Assembly: GCA_003244205.1 (NCBI GenBank) | Contig: QHBW01000060.1 | Span: 1-64,000, forward strand | DNA length: 64,000 nucleotides | From: Solirubrobacterales bacterium | Lineage (GTDB): Bacteria > Actinomycetota > Thermoleophilia > Solirubrobacterales > Solirubrobacteraceae | Reading direction: 5' to 3' | In this document: piece after piece, positions 15,503-23,888 of the stretch | How the letters are laid out: every line of letters begins with the position of its first letter | Numbering within the stretch: position 1 is the stretch's first letter | Notes under the pieces: model-generated | What the model saw: the letters and a program-made list of their open reading frames with translations, nothing else | The model's database searches: none | Told to the model about the DNA's origin: nothing | Program-made: the position numbers and the translations under genes

Positions 15503-17299
15503 CTACCCAGTGCCCGCCTTCTTGTCCAGGTGAGTGCTGAGCCACAGCTCGAGCAGTGCCACCTGCCAGAGCTTGTTGCCAGTCAGCGTCGTGAGATGCT
15601 CGTTGGGCGCCGCGAGCAGGCTCTCCACGTACTCGGGCTCGAACAGCGCGCGGTGCGCTAGCCGCTCTGGGGTCAGCACGTCGCGCACGAGTGCGAGCAC
15701 CTCACCTTCGAGGTGCGACAGCGCCGGCACCGGGAAGTATCCCTTTGGGCGGTCGATGATCGCGTCGGGGAGCAGTCCTCGGGAGATGCGCTTGAGGACT
15801 CCCTTGCCGCCCTCTGCGAGCTTGAGCTCCGGTGGACAACCCGCCGCCAGCTCGACCAGTTCATGATCGAGGAACGGAGTGCGCGCTTCAAGTCCCCACG
15901 CCATCGTCATGTTGTCCACGCGCTTGACCGGGTCTTCGACGAGCATCACTTCTTCATCGAGCCGCAGCGCTCGGTCCACCGGGGTAGTTGCGCCTGGAGC
16001 GGCGAAGTGGCGCTCCACGAGGTCGCGCGACGGATCGCAGGCGAGGCGCATGCGAGCATGCACCATCGCGCTGGACTCGGTGTGTGAGCGGTCCACGAAC
16101 TCGTCGATGTACGCGTCGACGCCACTTCCGCCAACACCGGCGAGCGGCGGATACCAGGAGTAGCCCGCGAAGACCTCGTCGGCGCCCTGGCCCGACTGCA
16201 CGACTTTGATGTGGCGGGAGACCTCTTCGCTGAGCAAGTAAAAGGCAACGCAGTCGTGAGAGACCATCGGCTCGCTCATCGCCTCGACGGCGGCGCCGAT
16301 CGCAGGCAGCAACCGCGCTTCGTCCACCTCGATGCGTTCGTGCACGGTGTCGAATTCCGCCGCCACGAGGTCCGAGTAGTGAAACTCGTTGCCGTGTCGG
16401 CCGCCCGCGTCGGCAAAGCCGATCGAGAATGTCGCCAGCCCCCGCTGACCCTCGCCGGCGAGCAGTGCGACGATCAAGCTCGAATCGAGCCCGCCGGAGA
16501 GCAGCACGCCGACGGGGACATCGGCGACCATCCGGCGTTGCACAGCAGTTCGTAATGCCGCGAGCGTCACTCTTTCCCAGTCGACGTCAGTGGTGGACGT
16601 GTCGCGCGCGAAACTCGGCGACCAGTAACGGCGCTCACTGCACGCGCCGTCGGGCTCGATCGTGAGCAGTGTTGCGGGCGCGAGCTTGCGAACGCCGCGC
16701 AGGATCGTCAGCGGTGCCGGTACGACCGAGTGGAAGCTGAGGTAATGATGAAGCGCGATGGGGTCGATCTCCGTGTCGATGCCGCCGCCCCCGGCGAGCA
16801 GCGCCGGCAGGGTGGACGCGAAGCGCAGTGCACCGCCGCCATCGACCTCGGCGAAATACAGCGGCTTGATCCCGAGCCGGTCACGGCCCAGCACGACCCG
16901 TCCCGATGCTGGCTCGACGATCGCGAAGGCGAACATGCCGATCAGATGCTCGACAAAGCGCGCCGGCCCCCAGTGGTGAAAGGCCTTGACGATTACCTCG
17001 GTATCCGATGCTGAGTAAAACGTGTAGCCGACACTGATCAGCTCGTCCCGGAGCTCGTGATGGTTGTAGATGCAGCCATTGAAGGCGATCACGAGGCCCA
17101 GCTCGGGGTCGACCAGCGGCTGGTCGCCGCGTGCCGAGAGGTCGATGATCTTCAGGCGCCGGTGTACGAGCGCAACACCGGAGTCGTGCCACTCGCCCTC
17201 ACCGTCGGGGCCGCGGGGCGCGAGCACCGCTGCGAGCCGGGCAAGCGCCTCCAAATCGGGCGCACGCGCCCACGCGACCTCACCGCCGAGCCCGCACAT
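15503..17299 (-). CDS. Class-II glutamine amidotransferase, N-acetylglutaminylglutamine amidotransferase type
   Basis: A 598-residue asparagine-synthase-family enzyme. Cys2 (MCGLGG) is the glutaminase nucleophile, the Ntn domain covers ~1-210, and the synthetase domain has the PP-loop LLSGGLDSS (~270) and GQGADEVFAGY. Segments such as FNGCIYNHHELRDEL, LHHYLSFHSVVPAP, MSEPMVSHDCVAFYLLSEEV and DPVKRVDNMTMAWGLEARTPFLD are characteristic of the branch that amidates the osmoprotectant dipeptide N-acetylglutaminylglutamine in Pseudomonas/Sinorhizobium, rather than of plain AsnB. It is last in the cluster; its ATG overlaps the preceding stop by one base (TGATG). The exact product here is unproven because the usual GNAT/ATP-grasp partner is absent. 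Confidence 0.88.
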   Translation of the reverse strand: MCGLGGEVAWARAPDLEALARLAAVLAPRGPDGEGEWHDSGVALVHRRLKIIDLSARGDQPLVDPELGLVIAFNGCIYNHHELRDELISVGYTFYSASDTEVIVKAFHHWGPARFVEHLIGMFAFAIVEPASGRVVLGRDRLGIKPLYFAEVDGGGALRFASTLPALLAGGGGIDTEIDPIALHHYLSFHSVVPAPLTILRGVRKLAPATLLTIEPDGACSERRYWSPSFARDTSTTDVDWERVTLAALRTAVQRRMVADVPVGVLLSGGLDSSLIVALLAGEGQRGLATFSIGFADAGGRHGNEFHYSDLVAAEFDTVHERIEVDEARLLPAIGAAVEAMSEPMVSHDCVAFYLLSEEVSRHIKVVQSGQGADEVFAGYSWYPPLAGVGGSGVDAYIDEFVDRSHTESSAMVHARMRLACDPSRDLVERHFAAPGATTPVDRALRLDEEVMLVEDPVKRVDNMTMAWGLEARTPFLDHELVELAAGCPPELKLAEGGKGVLKRISRGLLPDAIIDRPKGYFPVPALSHLEGEVLALVRDVLTPERLAHRALFEPEYVESLLAAPNEHLTTLTGNKLWQVALLELWLSTHLDKKAGTG

Positions 17300-18438
17300 C
17301 AGAAGGCGTCGGCGAGGACCGCGACGAGGCCATCAAGGCCCGCGCCCTGGCGGGCGCATTGGCGCTGGCGCTCGGTCCCCGGGCAGCGGCTCAGCACGCG
17401 CGCACTCTCTAGCTCCTCACGGCAGCCCAGCTTGTCGGCATGCGGTGCACAGGCGTCGAGCGTCATCGAGAGCAGATCGTGCGCTGAGACGTGGCTCTCC
17501 AGGCGGGGATCGAGGAAGTGCGCCGCCATGCCGTCGCGTGCGGCCAGGAAGCGATTCTCGGCGAGCAACTCGGGAGTGCCTTGCGGCGGGACTGCGGCTG
17601 CCTTGCCATCGATCTCCATGTGTACGAGTGACTGCACCAAGGCCACCAGCGCAGCGGAGTCCTCGACCGTGATCTGAGCGTCCATGATGCGTACCTCGAC
17701 AGTGCCCCAGCGCGGCTGTAGACGAACGTCCCACCACAAGAACGTCGGCTCGGGAAAGGCACCGCAGCGCAGCAGTACGTCGATGCTCTCGACATAGTCG
17801 CCGTAGTCGTTGAACGCCCGCGGGAGCCCCACACGCGGAAAGGCGCCGAACATCGGCGTACGCGTGGACGCGAGCCCCGTCTCGCGTCCCTGCCAGAAGG
17901 GGGAGTTCGCCGACAGTGCCAGCAGCAGGGGGAGATGGGAGCGCAGTCCGTTCATCGCGCGCATCGCGTCCTCGGGATCGAGGACAGCAACGTGGACATG
18001 CAGCGCGAACGTCGGCTCCCGGCGCGCCAGCTCGCGCAGCGATTCGTAGAGCAGCTGATAGCGCTCGCCACCCGAAATCCGTGACTCCTGCCACACGGTC
18101 GTCGGGTGCATGCCGGCGGCAGCCGCGCGCAGCCCCCGGTCATCGAGCTCGGCACGCAGCTCGCCTCGTAGCGCAGCGAGCTCTGCGATCGCGGCGGGCA
18201 CATCGGTGTGCACGCCGGTGCGCAACTCCAGCGCCGAGCCATGCGTCTCGGCGGCGACATGCTCGAGGAGGTGGGGGGCGAGCGTGGGGAGGATGCTGTC
18301 GATCCAGGGAGCGAGAGCGAACGTGCTGGCGTGCAGCAGCATCACCTCCTCTTCGATCCCGACGGTCCATGCTGGACGCTCGCTTGGAGACGGCCACCGG
18401 CCCCAGGACGGGGGAACACGCCCGGCAGGCGGGCTCAT
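17299..18438 (-). CDS. YbdK-type carboxylate-amine ligase (GCS2 family)
   Basis: A 379-residue member of the glutamate-cysteine ligase type-2 superfamily. The N-terminal GIEEEVMLL strand holds the acidic metal/ATP ligands, followed by LELRTGVHTDV, a HVHVAVLDPEDAMRAMN segment, NSPFWQGRETGLASTR and WWDVRLQPRWGTVEVRIMDAQ. Family members ligate an amino group to a γ-carboxylate with ATP. In this cluster it may supply the peptide-bond step before amidation. It begins 3 nt after the amidohydrolase stop and ends one base into the next start, so the cluster is tightly coupled. The first ~24 residues are variable; a later start is possible. Confidence 0.88.
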   Translation of the reverse strand: MSPPAGRVPPSWGRWPSPSERPAWTVGIEEEVMLLHASTFALAPWIDSILPTLAPHLLEHVAAETHGSALELRTGVHTDVPAAIAELAALRGELRAELDDRGLRAAAAGMHPTTVWQESRISGGERYQLLYESLRELARREPTFALHVHVAVLDPEDAMRAMNGLRSHLPLLLALSANSPFWQGRETGLASTRTPMFGAFPRVGLPRAFNDYGDYVESIDVLLRCGAFPEPTFLWWDVRLQPRWGTVEVRIMDAQITVEDSAALVALVQSLVHMEIDGKAAAVPPQGTPELLAENRFLAARDGMAAHFLDPRLESHVSAHDLLSMTLDACAPHADKLGCREELESARVLSRCPGTERQRQCARQGAGLDGLVAVLADAF

Positions 18439-18441
18439 GGT

Positions 18442-19275
18442 TCAGGCCGCGCGCCGCGTTGGTCCTGCGCGCGGCGCTGGGCGCTCGCGTTCGCGCTCTT
18501 CGCAGACCGTCACCAGGCGCCGGAAGAGGGCGAGCTGCGCAGGGTTGTCGACGAGCGTCTCGGCGTGCCACTGGACCCCGAGCAGCAGCGATTTTCCCCA
18601 TCCCTCGATGGCCTCGACCACGCCGTCATCCGCCCACGCGACGGCCCGCAGGCCTTTTCCGAGCAGGTCGACGCCCTGATGGTGAAATGAGTTGACCGCG
18701 AGCCGGCGCGTACCCAGCACGGCGGCGACCCTGCTGCGGGGGGCGATCCGGACCTCGTGCGTGGGCTCCGTCCCCGGCTGGCGTTGGCGGTGCGCGATCG
18801 AGCCGTCGGTGATCTCCGGCAGGTGCTGGTGGAGGGTGCCGCCGCGAGCAACGTTGAGCGCCTGCGCCCCGCGGCAGATGCCGAGAATCGGCAGACCGCG
18901 AGCGTCGGCCTCGCGTGCGAGCTGCACCTCGAAGACGTCGAGCTGCGGCTCAGTGTCGCCCAGCTCAGGGTGAGCCGCGCGCCCGTAGGCTCCGGGATCG
19001 AGGTCTGGCCCACCGGAGAGCAGGACGCCGCTGAGACGATCCAGCAGCGGCGAGATGCGGTCGAGCTCCAGCGGCGGGAGCACTACAGGCAGTCCCCCCG
19101 CGCGCTCGACTGCTTGCAGATAGGGAAGCCCGAGCGCCATCTCGACCCGCGCCGGCTCGCCGTGGCGGCGGCGGCGCACCTGCTTGGCGAGACGCAGCTC
19201 GGAGGTGGTGACGCCGATCAGTGCAGCAAGCCCACTCTGGAGCGGCAGGACACGCCTCTTGGGATCCATGGTCAT
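18442..19275 (-). CDS. γ-Glutamyl-GABA hydrolase-like peptidase C26 (PuuD family)
   Basis: A 277-residue class-I glutamine amidotransferase-like hydrolase. The nucleophile Cys134 lies in LGICRGAQALN and the His/Glu pair in GVQWHAET (His237, Glu239); LSGGPDLDP and NSFHHQ are also family-typical. Relatives cleave γ-glutamyl amide bonds (for example γ-Glu-GABA). Lying between two ligases, it could recycle or trim γ-glutamyl intermediates, or act as a salvage hydrolase; this is inferred from context. Its ATG overlaps the stop of the ATP-grasp gene (ATGA). Confidence 0.88.
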   Translation of the reverse strand: MTMDPKRRVLPLQSGLAALIGVTTSELRLAKQVRRRRHGEPARVEMALGLPYLQAVERAGGLPVVLPPLELDRISPLLDRLSGVLLSGGPDLDPGAYGRAAHPELGDTEPQLDVFEVQLAREADARGLPILGICRGAQALNVARGGTLHQHLPEITDGSIAHRQRQPGTEPTHEVRIAPRSRVAAVLGTRRLAVNSFHHQGVDLLGKGLRAVAWADDGVVEAIEGWGKSLLLGVQWHAETLVDNPAQLALFRRLVTVCEERERERPAPRAGPTRRAA

Positions 19276-20636
19276 GCGAGCACCCAGGTGTCCTTGGCAC
19301 CCCCATTCTGGGATGAGTTGACGACCAGCGAGCCGCGCTCGAGCGCGACGCGCGTGAGGCCACCGGGGAAGACTTGGATGTTTTCGCCGGTGGCAAAGGT
19401 GAACGGGCGCAGGTCGACGTGGCGCGGCTCGAGCTCATCGCCACAGACGGTGGGTTGGCGCGAGAGCCGGATCGTCTCCTGCGCGACGAAGCGTTCCGGT
19501 GTCGCTGTCAGCTGCTGTGAGACCGTCGCAAGCGCGTCCTCGTCGGCGCGCGGGCCGACCACGACGCCGACGCCGCCGTGTCCGCTGCGCGGCTTGATCA
19601 CCAGTTCGCCGAGACGCTCCAGCACCATCGCGAGCACCCCGGGCTGCGAGGGGTCGTGCGTCGGTACCGATGCAAGCAGGGGCTCTTCGCCGAGGTAGAA
19701 GCGCACCATCTCCTCGACGTAGGCGTGCACGAGCTTGTCGTCGGCGACTCCCGTCCCGAACGCGTTGACACACGCCAGCGTCTGCGCCTCGAGCGGACCG
19801 AGCAGCACGTCGGCGAGCGTAGTGCGAGCTCCGGCGGCATCGAAGAGACAGTCCTCATTTGTGCGGCGATAGACCACGTCGACGGCAAGGAGTCGACCAT
19901 CGGTGCGGGCGTAGAGCCGCTTGGCGCGGACACTGAGCTCGCCTATCGCGACCAGCGGCAGACCGAGCCGGCGAGCGATCGCGCTGTGCTCGTAGAAGGC
20001 AGAATTGGACGGCCCGTCGGTCAGCACGACGATCACAGGTTGCTCGCCGGCGTCCGGCGCCGCCGCCCCCCGTAGCGCCTCGCCGAGCAGAGCATAAGCC
20101 GGCTCCAGGGAGCGCACGCGGATCCCCTCGGGGACCGAGAGGTAGCCACTGAGGGCTTCGCGGGCGGCGACCGCATAGGCGATCCCCGACGGGGTCCGAA
20201 CGTTGTCCTCGAGCACCACGAACGGACCCTCGCCATCGCGAACGAGATCGAGACCAGCGATCGTGATCCATCGCACCGGCGCGGGGGGCAGCTCCACCAG
20301 CCGCGGCTCGTAGAACTCGGCGCTTGCGATCGTCGACCACGGCACCAGGCCCGCACTGACGATCCGGCGCTCGCCGTAGACGTCGGCGACGAAGCGATCG
20401 AGTGCTTCGGCGCGCTGCGCCAGCCCGGCGGCGAGCGCGTCCCATTCGTCGCGCCCGATGAGACGCGGAACGGGGTCGACGACGAAGCTCTCCGTCTCCC
20501 CATCGTCGGCGGTGCCGAAGGTGACCTGGCGCTCGCGCAGGTGGTCGGACAGCGCGCGTGAAAGGGCGCGCAGATCCATCTCGTCGAGCGCAGCGAGCAC
20601 GGAGCCGGTCGCCCGCGCGGATTCCGTCACGGCCAT
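19272..20636 (-). CDS. Circularly permuted type-2 ATP-grasp ligase
   Basis: About 454 residues, with features of the circularly permuted ATP-grasp family: LDPIP-like VVDPVPRLI, EDNVRTPSGIAYA, LTDGPSNSAFYEH, VYRRTNEDCLFD, NAFGTGVADDK, the lysine/glycine loop VIKPRSGHGGVGVVVG, and the C-terminus VVNSSQNGGAKDTWVLA. Such enzymes form amide bonds between a carboxylate and an amine, but their substrates are mostly unknown and they usually pair with an alpha-E protein and a transglutaminase, neither present here. ATG 20636 is preferred; ATG 20702 has a better ribosome site (GAAGG) but adds codons unlike the rest. It starts ~98 nt after tatC. Confidence 0.85.
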   Translation of the reverse strand: MAVTESARATGSVLAALDEMDLRALSRALSDHLRERQVTFGTADDGETESFVVDPVPRLIGRDEWDALAAGLAQRAEALDRFVADVYGERRIVSAGLVPWSTIASAEFYEPRLVELPPAPVRWITIAGLDLVRDGEGPFVVLEDNVRTPSGIAYAVAAREALSGYLSVPEGIRVRSLEPAYALLGEALRGAAAPDAGEQPVIVVLTDGPSNSAFYEHSAIARRLGLPLVAIGELSVRAKRLYARTDGRLLAVDVVYRRTNEDCLFDAAGARTTLADVLLGPLEAQTLACVNAFGTGVADDKLVHAYVEEMVRFYLGEEPLLASVPTHDPSQPGVLAMVLERLGELVIKPRSGHGGVGVVVGPRADEDALATVSQQLTATPERFVAQETIRLSRQPTVCGDELEPRHVDLRPFTFATGENIQVFPGGLTRVALERGSLVVNSSQNGGAKDTWVLA

Positions 20637-20734
20637 CGTCAGATTCCAGCTTCGGAAACGAGCCGGCGCATTCGCCCTAGGGCCAAAGAAAAGACCGGAC
20701 ATTGGGCCTTCGCGGCGGGGCGGCCCGGTCGATG

Positions 20735-21703
20735 TTATGACCGCTCGACGCGCGCTCGACGTTGCTCGCGTCGCTCGACCAGCGACGCGAGCAGCAGGCT
20801 CGCCTCGAAGAGCAGGTACAACGGTACCGTCTCGAGCAGAAGTGTAACCGCGTCGCCAGGGAGTATCGCCGCGAGCGCGCCGCACGCGAGCATCGCGTAG
20901 CGCCGGTTGTGTCGCAGTTGGCGGGTGGTGACAATTCCCGCCCGGGTGACGGCGAGAATGCCGATCGGTACTTGGAAGAGGAAGCCCATTGCGAGCAGCG
21001 TCATCGCCGCGAAGTGGTAGTACTGGCCGGCTTGGACGAGGACGTTGAACTGGTCGCTGTTGAAGTTCTGAAAGAAGCGCACGGCTGCCGGCAAGACGAC
21101 GAAGTAGCCGAATAGCACCCCTGCCGCGAACAGGAAGGGGATCGCAAGCGTCAGCGGCCTGACTAACCGCGCCTGCTTCGGGCTAAACGCGGGCAGCAGG
21201 AAGGCGTAGAGCTCGAACAGCACCAGCGGCAGTGCGAGGACGAGAGCGAAGAGCAGCGACACTCCCATCGTGGTGGTAAAGGGTTCGCCGATGCCGAGCG
21301 TCACCGGCTTGTCGCCCTGCGGGGGCGCGGAGAGTCGTGAGATGTCGCCCTGAAGCTGTGGAGCGACAGCCTGCAGCGAAGTGCGGGTCGCTGCGCTAGC
21401 GCCGCTGCCCGGGCGATCTAGGACGCTGATGACACGTTGGAGATCAACGGCGAGCGAGCGCGTGTTCTGCTGAACCAGATAAGTGGCGCCCAGCGGGCCG
21501 CCCCCGTGTTTTACCTGCTTTTGCGTCTGGGTTGCGAGGGGCTTGTTGACGATGCGCAGCAGCGCGTGGTTCTGCCACAGGCAAAATCCGAACGCGACAG
21601 CGATCGCCGCCACTGAGATGATGAGGCGCGTGCGCAGCTCATCCAGGTGATCGACGATGCTAAGGCGATCCTCGTGGCCAATTCGGCCAACGGCAACGGC
21701 CAT
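20735..21703 (-). CDS. tatC: Twin-arginine translocase subunit TatC with enlarged first external loop
   Basis: A 322-residue polytopic protein with six predicted helices. The cytoplasmic HLDELR motif (19-24) precedes TM1 (~27-43), and the GEPFTTTMGVSLLFAL segment (~139-154) leads into TM2. TatC recognises twin-arginine signal peptides. The first external loop (residues ~44-145) is about 60 residues longer than usual, with an insertion around 57-130 that looks helical and polar. The gene follows tatA by 26 nt. The C-terminus after the last helix is highly charged (ERREQRRARVER). Confidence 0.95.
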   Translation of the reverse strand: MAVAVGRIGHEDRLSIVDHLDELRTRLIISVAAIAVAFGFCLWQNHALLRIVNKPLATQTQKQVKHGGGPLGATYLVQQNTRSLAVDLQRVISVLDRPGSGASAATRTSLQAVAPQLQGDISRLSAPPQGDKPVTLGIGEPFTTTMGVSLLFALVLALPLVLFELYAFLLPAFSPKQARLVRPLTLAIPFLFAAGVLFGYFVVLPAAVRFFQNFNSDQFNVLVQAGQYYHFAAMTLLAMGFLFQVPIGILAVTRAGIVTTRQLRHNRRYAMLACGALAAILPGDAVTLLLETVPLYLLFEASLLLASLVERREQRRARVERS

Positions 21704-21729
21704 TTGACGATCTCCCAGGCGTTGCGCGA

Positions 21730-21981
21730 CTACGCCTGCGGGGCGCGGGCGCCGATTACGGTGGACGGAGCCGGTGCGGGCGCCGTCGCGTCCTCAGCGG
21801 TTGCGGCCAGCTGCTCGGGCTCGCCCGCGGAGGGGTGGCCCTCGCCGCTGAGCGAGTCCTTGAAGCCACGCAGTCCGCTACCGAGCGAGCGGCCCATTTC
21901 GGGCAGTCGCTTGGCACCGAAGACCACGAGCAGCAAGATCAGCAGGAACGCGATGTGAATGGGATTATCGAGACCCAGCAT
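21730..21981 (-). CDS. tatA: Sec-independent translocase pore protein TatA
   Basis: An 83-residue TatA/E protein: a short extracytoplasmic N-terminus, one membrane helix (IHIAFLLILLLVVFGAKRLPEM), the conserved FGAKRLPE hinge, the amphipathic helix GRSLGSGLRGFKDSL, and an Ala/Pro-rich tail. The frame opens at 22029, but ATG 21981 (MLGLDNPIHIAF) fits the family and has a GAGAG ribosome site upstream. No separate tatB is in the window, consistent with minimal TatAC systems of Gram-positives, though other copies may exist elsewhere. Confidence 0.93.
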   Translation of the reverse strand: MLGLDNPIHIAFLLILLLVVFGAKRLPEMGRSLGSGLRGFKDSLSGEGHPSAGEPEQLAATAEDATAPAPAPSTVIGARAPQA

Positions 21982-22093
21982 GGTGATCGTCTCTCTCTCG
22001 GAGTCCCTTTGGAGGGACGTGTTTGACAAGGCATGGGTGTCGACCCGCCCGCCTGGGCGAGGAGGGGGTGGTCCCCCGGCGGGCGAGCCGACC

Positions 22094-22121
22094 TCGCACC
22101 CTGCTGGACGGCCAGGTGCGA
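22094..22121 (-). terminator. Hairpin after the first ferritin-like gene
   Basis: A 7-bp inverted repeat (TCGCACC/GGTGCGA) with a 14-nt loop lies 13 nt beyond the stop codon at 22135. There is no clear T-run, so it may be a weak terminator or an RNA-stabilising 3' end rather than a strong stop. Confidence 0.35.
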
Positions 22122-22134
22122 ATGAGCGGCTCCG

Positions 22135-22764
22135 CTACTTGATCAGCGGGCCGGCGGCGGCGAGGACTTGCTTCTTCGTCAATGGCTTGTCGAATCCCGC
22201 CGTCGGCGTCGGGCTCTTGCCGAGCAGCAGGTTGATCGCTGCGGCGTGGCGTGCCTCGACCTGCACAATCGAGCCCGCCGCTGCAAGCACCATCTTGCTC
22301 GAGATCGACGGTGCCGCGCCGTTGTACGCACCAACGCCGGTGTTTTCGAGCACCGAGGCCAAGGCCAGGAAGCTCGACTGCGAGGTCGCGGGGAAGGAGA
22401 ACTTCGGCTTCTTCACTGGCGTCCCCCCGAGCTGCTTGATCGCCGCCTCGAGCGCACTCACGTGGGCGGCTTCCTCTTCGCCGAACTGGGTCGCGTAGGC
22501 CTTCGCTTGGCCGCTGAGCCCAACTTGCTTACCCTTGACGGTGTAGAAGTCGGCCTCTAGGTATTCGAGCGTGAGCGCGAAGTTCAGGATGTCGACATCG
22601 CCTCCGCCCGTCTGCGCGAACGCCTGGGAAACGAACGGTCCCACCGCGGCCGTGCCGTAGACCGCGCCGGCGGCGAGCGCTCCGCGCAGGATGAAGGCCC
22701 CGCGCGTCACGCCATGCACCTCGCATGCGGCGAGCTGGGGGTTGGCTAGATCATGATTGGTCAT
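22135..22764 (-). CDS. Ferritin-like exported protein 1
   Basis: 209 residues. An N-terminal export signal (TRGAFILRGALAAGAVYGTAAVG...AQ, ~20-50) precedes a ferritin-like four-helix domain of the Ferritin_2 type. Likely diiron ligands sit in LTLEYLEADFY (~65-74), EEEAAHVSAL (~95-105) and VEARHAAAI (~172-181). The signal keeps the spacing of a Tat motif, but the second arginine is Gly. It shares obvious similarity with the genes at 22801 and 23889. Ribosome site GAGAGGAA lies upstream of the ATG. Probable role: metal or peroxide handling at the cell surface, or desiccation-related; unproven. Confidence 0.85.
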   Translation of the reverse strand: MTNHDLANPQLAACEVHGVTRGAFILRGALAAGAVYGTAAVGPFVSQAFAQTGGGDVDILNFALTLEYLEADFYTVKGKQVGLSGQAKAYATQFGEEEAAHVSALEAAIKQLGGTPVKKPKFSFPATSQSSFLALASVLENTGVGAYNGAAPSISSKMVLAAAGSIVQVEARHAAAINLLLGKSPTPTAGFDKPLTKKQVLAAAGPLIK

Positions 22765-22800
22765 CTGGTGAATTCCTCTCGATTGAGGCAGCTGGCTGGC

Positions 22801-23517
22801 TCAGCCCAAGAACGGCTTGACCGCCGCCAGGACCGTCGGGATATCTGCCGGCTTGGCGAACGCGCCATCAGGAACGACAGACTTGTGGACGAGCGTGCCG
22901 AGCGTCGCTGCGTGACGCGCTTCGACGGAGTGGATCGAAAGTGCGGCGGCAAGCACCGCCTTGCTCTGAATGTTGCCGGCCTGGCCGAGATACGCGGCCG
23001 CGCCGAGGTTTTCCACGGTGTAAGCGAGCATCGCCACTTGACTGGCGCTCGAGACAGGGAACTTGCCGTTCGGCTTGGCCGCCGGCTTGCCGCCAGCGCC
23101 GGTGATCGCCGCCTTCAGCGCGGTCACGTGTGACTGCTCTTGGCTACCGAACTCCTTCAGCAGCGAACCGACCTTGCCGGAAAACAGACCAGCCTTCACC
23201 ACCTTGTTGTAGAACTCCGTCTCCAGATACTCGAGCGTCAGCGCGTAGTTCAAGATCCCCAAGTCGCCGCTCCCAAACGGGTTCGCCCCGGATGTGGACG
23301 GCGGGGCGGTGGTAGCCGGCGCGGGCGCCGTCGAGCTCGACGACGAGCTCGACGAACTACTACTGCCGCACGCAGCCAGCACGAACGCGCCGAAGCTCGC
23401 GGCCCCCGCGCTCCCAGCCATCTTCAAAAACCGCTTGCGCTCGACGTCGTCGCGCACAAGATGCTCGACGATCCCCGCCGGCTGCGGCGCGGATTCCTCT
23501 CCGGAATGAGTCGACAT
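22801..23517 (-). CDS. Ferritin-like lipoprotein 2
   Basis: 238 residues. A charged N-region (ERKRFLKMAG, ~26-35) and hydrophobic segment end in the lipobox LAAC (~47-50), followed by an 11-residue serine run and an Ala/Pro/Thr linker, then a ferritin-like domain. Likely metal ligands lie in LTLEYLETEFY, GSQEQSHVTAL and SVEARHAATL. The Arg-Lys pair resembles a variant Tat motif. The long linker suggests the domain is tethered away from the membrane. A strong GGAGG ribosome site lies 8 nt from the ATG, suggesting high expression. It is a paralogue of its two neighbours, 36 nt upstream of ferritin-like gene 1. Confidence 0.87.
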   Translation of the reverse strand: MSTHSGEESAPQPAGIVEHLVRDDVERKRFLKMAGSAGAASFGAFVLAACGSSSSSSSSSSSTAPAPATTAPPSTSGANPFGSGDLGILNYALTLEYLETEFYNKVVKAGLFSGKVGSLLKEFGSQEQSHVTALKAAITGAGGKPAAKPNGKFPVSSASQVAMLAYTVENLGAAAYLGQAGNIQSKAVLAAALSIHSVEARHAATLGTLVHKSVVPDGAFAKPADIPTVLAAVKPFLG

Positions 23518-23888
23518 CTACAACACCTCCGATTTGCGATTGAGAACCGACGCTGGTCGCAGCGTGTGCCCTCGGATCCCGCCGAGCCGTAGCGACCCGA
23601 ACGGACCTGCCTGTTCCCCTATTGCGGAGCTGATCGACTTTCGGATCACTCTCGTCCGTTTCTGTTGCCGCTGGCGCAACGCTTCGACCTTCATCCGCCG
23701 CCCGCACAGCGCCCAGACACGGTCCTTGGTCACCCCGCGGTCCCGAGCAGAAAGCTCGGGAAATTCGGCGCTTCGCGAATAGTCCGCGGTCGCGGTGCGA
23801 GCTCTCTCTGAGGCCGGTGAGCCGCACTTGAGCGCGCGAGGCCGCTCCGGGGAGTTCGGCACTCGCGCGCAGCAAGCGTGATGCCTGG
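23518..23888. other. Gene-free spacer between ferritin-like genes 2 and 3
   Basis: 371 bases with no convincing coding frame; short ORFs here lack any family resemblance. It holds a perfect 7-bp hairpin (CCCGAGC-AGAAA-GCTCGGG) at 23742-23760 without an adjacent T-run, and the ribosome site of gene 2 near 23526-23530. It presumably contains the promoter of ferritin-like genes 2 and 1, but no clear -35/-10 pair was identified. Confidence 0.5.

Noticed and set aside
23293-23365. Repeated GAGCTCGACGA units resembling a short tandem repeat
   Set aside because: They encode the serine run and linker of ferritin-like lipoprotein 2 and are explained by that coding sequence.
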